64,000 nt of DNA. Source: Epichloe hybrida (lineage: Eukaryota; Ascomycota; Sordariomycetes; Hypocreales; Clavicipitaceae). The position numbers and the translations under genes were made by a program. The stretch covers positions 1,054,001 through 1,118,000 of the forward strand of contig JAFEKR010000004.1 of assembly GCA_019022495.1 (NCBI GenBank), in the 5' to 3' direction. Shown here piece after piece: positions 60,742 through 64,000 of this stretch (positions are counted from its first letter, which is position 1; each line of letters opens with the position of its first letter). A model generated the notes under the pieces. It saw nothing but the letters and a program-made list of their open reading frames with translations, made no database searches and was not told the DNA's origin.

Positions 60742-62675
60742 CTACTCGTCATCATCCGTCATTTCCATCATGCCTTCGCGCTTGTCTTGGTCGCCCAGCA
60801 GTGTCCGCCTCCTGGTCACTCTTCCCTTGCCCTTGCCCATGATGCCCTGGCCGACGACCCCGTGGCCGTTCACCTTGTGTGTCGCCTCCGCCTTCTTTTG
60901 ATCGAGATGATGCTCGAATTCCGCCACGTCTTCATCCGCCTCTTCCTCTGCTGCGCCGTCCATCAGGACTGTTTCCTCCAGGGCCTTGTTAAGCAGCTCG
61001 GTCGAGATGCTGTCCTGCGGGTTGATGGCCAGGGCTTGATGCAGCACGGCCACTGCTTCCTCTGCCCGGTTCTGCTCCATCAATATGAGGCCCTTGGCGC
61101 TGAAGACGGCCGCGTCCTTACCGCCTAGCCTGAGCACCTCGTCAAAGAGCTCCAGCGCCTTGTTGAAGTGTCGGAGCCGTCGGAGCGCGTGGGCGAGGTT
61201 GGTTTTCGCGGAAAGCCATGCTGATGGCTCACTGTTAATCTCCTCGGCAATGTCGAGGGCCGCTGTGAAATACTGCGCCGCTTCCTTGGGCCGATCTTGG
61301 TGGTACTTGACAATGCCCATCTCGTTCAAGAGCAGAGGATCTGTTTTGCATAGCCCGTACGCCGTCTTGAGGAACTCTTCTGCCAACGCCATGTTGTTGA
61401 GAGCATGGTTCTGCATGCCGAGGAAGACTTGCGGCAAGTGTGTGCCCATGAAGAGGCGTGCCGCTGTGGAATATGCAGATACGGCTTGGTCGTGCTCGCC
61501 CTCGGCGGCAAATGTATGTGCGAAACCTATCCACGCAGGCCCAAAATGTGCGTCCATCATACTAGCTTTGCTAAAGTACCGACGAGCTTCCGCAATCTTG
61601 TCAATAGCAAAGTAGTAGATCCCGACAGCCAACCAAGTGCATGGTTCCTCTGGATGCGTGTCGGCCAGGTCGTGAGCCACCAGGAACAGCAAGTTGTTCA
61701 TCTTGAGCTCATACAGGCATGCCAAATGCACTGGGTATACCGAAAAGTTGTATTTATCCTCTTGCAAAATAGCATTGGTAATGCCAAGAGCGTCCTGGTA
61801 ACGACACTGGGTGTAGAGAAGATCGGCCCGTGCTAGTTGGAGATCAGGGTTCGTCGAGAGGTGGTAATGTGTTGATAAAGAGTCGTACGCGGTCTCGAAC
61901 GCCGCCGGGTTCCGATACTTGGACAGTCGTGTCGTGTAGAGCATCTTGGTGAAGTCTGCAGCTTCTTGTGATGAAGACGTGTCTCCAGATACTGTGATGG
62001 AATCGAAATTCAGGCTCTCGAGAAACTGCCATTCCTCGTCCGGCGATAGAAGAGAGTTCTTCATCAGCTGTTGGAAAGCCTCGAAGCACCTGACGTCGAT
62101 TCGTACGGCATCCTTATAGCACTCCTTGGCTCGGTCAAAGGCATTTTGCTTGGCGTAGCAGATGCCTCTCAGGAAACACATGGCCGCCTCGAATCGCCTA
62201 TTGGCCGCTTCCTCCTCGTCCACCTCATCATCGCGCCATCGGTTGCTGTGGCGCGGCTGTGATTTGCGCTTGTTGCTGCCGCCATTGGAAATGAGATGTG
62301 TTGGGTTCCGCTCCCCGAGCACGGCGAGAGCTTCTTCGTAGCGAGATTGCTTGATAAGACAATGGCCTGCGAGATATCGGCACGACGGGTTTCGAGAGAT
62401 GAGGTCCTGTTTCGAGAGAAATGCCTGCGCACGAGTGTAGTTGCCAGTAGCAAAGTGAACTTGGGCTAGCCAAAAGGCGTCCTGATCATCATCTACGTCA
62501 GGAGAGCATATGCAATTAGATCCAAGTTCAGGCAGGGCAGGGGCAGGCCGATCAAGTAGATGTAAAACGAACTAGTCAATGCTAGGAGCTTGTCGCCGAT
62601 GAAGATGGCCGATTCATATTGGGCTTTGTTCAAAGCATCTTGCCGCCAATCCCTCAGAAACTTTTCCATCATCAT
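60742..62675 (-). CDS. cut9: Anaphase-promoting complex subunit Cut9/Cdc16/Apc6, 617 aa
   Basis: Two exons: 62675-62573 and 62492-60742. The 80-bp intron has donor GTTCGT and acceptor GTAG and splits one codon, giving L-L-A-L-T-N-D-D-Q-D-A-F-W-L-A-Q-V-H-F, the conserved Cut9 start. I chose M-M-M-E-K-F-L-R-D-W after the context CGCCAC. A frame extending upstream has no family match. Tetratricopeptide repeats fill most of the protein, for example C-F-L-R-G-I-C-Y-A-K-Q-N-A-F-D-R-A-K-E-C-Y, W-L-A-V-G-I-Y-Y-F and L-N-E-M-G-I-V-K-Y-H-Q. The tail is acidic, then basic (G-K-G-K-G-R-V-T-R-R-R), and ends T-D-D-D-E. Cut9 is a structural arm of the nuclear ubiquitin ligase that degrades securin and cyclin at anaphase. 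It is divergent from his3, with about 500 bp between the starts. It looks intact. Confidence 0.94.
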
Positions 62676-63171
62676 GTGGCGACATGTATATTCGACGGGA
62701 CTCGGAGGGGGACGAAATAAGGCGAGTATGAAATAAAAGAGACAAGTAAGATACAAGGCTTGAGATTCAAATGTGTATTTGGATATCGTGCACAGCACTG
62801 CTGGCGAAAGCAGCGTGATGAAGGCCCGTCGCTTTGTCGAAAGTTGACTTGTTGCTTCTCTCAATCAATCATGTTGCTGCGAGCGCGACCGCTACGGCGC
62901 GTCAAGTCCCCCGCCATCAGCCCCAAGTCGTCATGTCATGCTCGCAGCAGGTTCTAGGGGCGTGTGGGTTCCAAAGCACGCCAAAGCACACCAAAGCACA
63001 CGCCCCAGGGCCGACAACGGGGCGGGCAACCAATCCGGTGCCGCGGTGCGAGTCAATCAATCAATCTTCCCGATGTACTTTCCTCCACCTGAAACCATTC
63101 ATTCTTACTTGCTTCCATCTATCTGGTCAGGATTTCGGAACCATTGCTGTGCTTGGCTTTCTGAACCAACA
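62676..63171. promoter_or_regulatory. Divergent promoter region of cut9 and his3
   Basis: About 496 bp shared upstream DNA. It contains a short run of CAAAGCACAC-like units (62972-63003), two ATCA-type short repeats (GTCAATCAATCAATC at 63052-63066) and a Cpc1/Gcn4-like site. A small upstream frame from ATG at 62871 ends before the his3 start and may be a leader frame. This is not provable here. Confidence 0.55.
63049..63055 (+). promoter_or_regulatory. Candidate Cpc1/Gcn4 binding site
   Basis: CGAGTCA matches six of seven bases of the TGASTCA consensus bound by Gcn4 and its filamentous counterpart Cpc1. It lies about 117 bp before the his3 ATG. Histidine genes are known targets of cross-pathway control, so the position is sensible. 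One site of this length can also occur by chance. Confidence 0.45.
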
Positions 63172-63949
63172 ATGGGCTCTACCTTACCCGTCCGATCAGC
63201 GGCCCTGGCCCGCGACACCAACGAAACCAAAATCCAGCTCGCCATCAATCTCGACGGCGGTGAATTCCCTGCCGACACCGATGCCCGCCTCCTCAAAGTC
63301 CTCAAGGCCACGACGGGCCACGCCTCGCAATCCAGCAAATCGCAAATCATTTCAGTAAACACCGGAATCGGGTTCCTCGACCACATGCTCCACGCATTAG
63401 CCAAACACGCTGGCTGGAGCTTTGCCATACTCTGCGACGGTGATCTCGACAGTATGTCCTCCCGTCCTTCATTCATTCCCCAACTTATCGAGTCATGGTC
63501 CTCTTCGTGACGCTCACACACTCGTGTTCATCATAGTCGACGACCATCACACCGCCGAAGACTGCTGCATCGCTCTCGGCTATGCCTTTGGCCAAGCGCT
63601 CGGAAATCTCGCCGGTGTCGCCCGTTTCGGCTACGCCTACGCTCCTCTCGATGAGGCCCTGTCCCGTGCGGTCGTCGACCTTTCGAATCGCCCCTTTAGC
63701 GTTGTCGATCTCGGGCTGAAGCGGGAATGGCTTGGGAAGCTCAGCACAGAGATGGTGCCGCACTGCCTGCAGAGCTTTGCACAGGGTGCTCGCGTCACAC
63801 TGCATGTTGACTGCCTACGGGGTGACAATGACCACCACAGGGCTGAGAGTGCATTCAAGGCTCTCGCTGTGGCCATCAAGATGGCTACCAGCCGGGTCAA
63901 GGGTAAGGAGGGCGAGGTTCCCAGCACAAAGGGAACATTGAGCGCCTAG
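63172..63949 (+). CDS. his3: Imidazoleglycerol-phosphate dehydratase (His3), 230 aa
   Basis: Two exons, 63172-63451 and 63537-63949. The 85-bp intron has donor GTATGT and acceptor ATAG and splits an Ile codon. The enzyme removes water from imidazole-glycerol phosphate to give imidazole-acetol phosphate, a late step of histidine synthesis. Its marks are clear: [16 protein letters not shown] (about residues 68-83), D-D-H-H-T-A-E-D-C around 95-103 and the second metal-binding box [15 protein letters not shown] near 192-206. The length equals the usual 220-235 residues of fungal His3. The start [12 protein letters not shown] follows AACA and is the first ATG in frame close to the family start. 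It is intact and shares its upstream region with cut9. Confidence 0.96.
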
Positions 63950-64000
63950 AGAGGTGGTTGCATCTTTATTCGGGGATAATATGGCGCAGGACTGGGCATC

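Noticed and set aside
62493..62864. Longer N-terminus for Cut9 starting near 62864
   Set aside because: The extra residues are hydrophobic and unlike the family. The M-M-M-E-K-F start has good context and matches the conserved beginning.

Overview
The window comes from a filamentous ascomycete (Pezizomycotina), most probably a sordariomycete of the Hypocreales type. Short GT-AG introns, fungal versions of Tra1, Cut9/Cdc16, His3 and a Dal5-like transporter, and an island of repeat DNA with signs of repeat-induced point mutation (RIP) all point that way. The species cannot be fixed from the sequence alone.

Left part, 1-35,917: a gene-free, TA-rich block made of dead transposons nested in one another. 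A copia-type LTR element with an internal deletion (Copia-A, 36-4369, target duplication ATAAT) lies beside a second copia element (Copia-B, 5290-35912, target duplication TTAGT). Copia-B was split by a minus-strand LINE (about 7821-14317) and by a Ty3/gypsy chromovirus (Gypsy-A, 17408-35028, target duplication GCTTA). Gypsy-A was itself split in gag by a second copy of its own family (Gypsy-B, 18719-26531, target duplication ATAAC) and in its chromodomain by a hAT-like non-coding DNA element (30727-32705, target duplication ATTATTAT). Removing the insertions gives 7816 bp for Gypsy-A against 7813 bp for Gypsy-B, which independently supports the model. LTR pairs have equal lengths and differ by eye only by transitions, and nearly all stops are TAG or TAA, as RIP predicts.

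Middle part, about 35.9-46 kb: ordinary base composition but mostly broken single-copy genes. These are an ankyrin-repeat relic, the 3' part of a calcineurin-like phosphoesterase, the 5' part of an Atg22-like gene and a second phosphoesterase relic. Among them stand two apparently intact genes, an intronless TPR protein (40091-41812, minus) and a five-exon Dal5/allantoate-permease-like transporter (42497-44447, minus), plus a 271-bp TA-flanked MITE (44782-45052).

Right part, 47-64 kb: conserved housekeeping genes. tra1 (47084-58921) encodes the 3859-residue pseudokinase scaffold of SAGA and NuA4. cut9/cdc16 (60742-62675, minus) encodes the APC/C subunit and is divergent from his3 (63172-63949), the imidazoleglycerol-phosphate dehydratase of histidine synthesis. 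The two share about 500 bp of upstream DNA with one near-consensus Cpc1/Gcn4 site. Between tra1 and cut9 is the 3' remnant of an F-box-type gene with a His-Asp repeat. No rRNA, tRNA or CRISPR array was seen.
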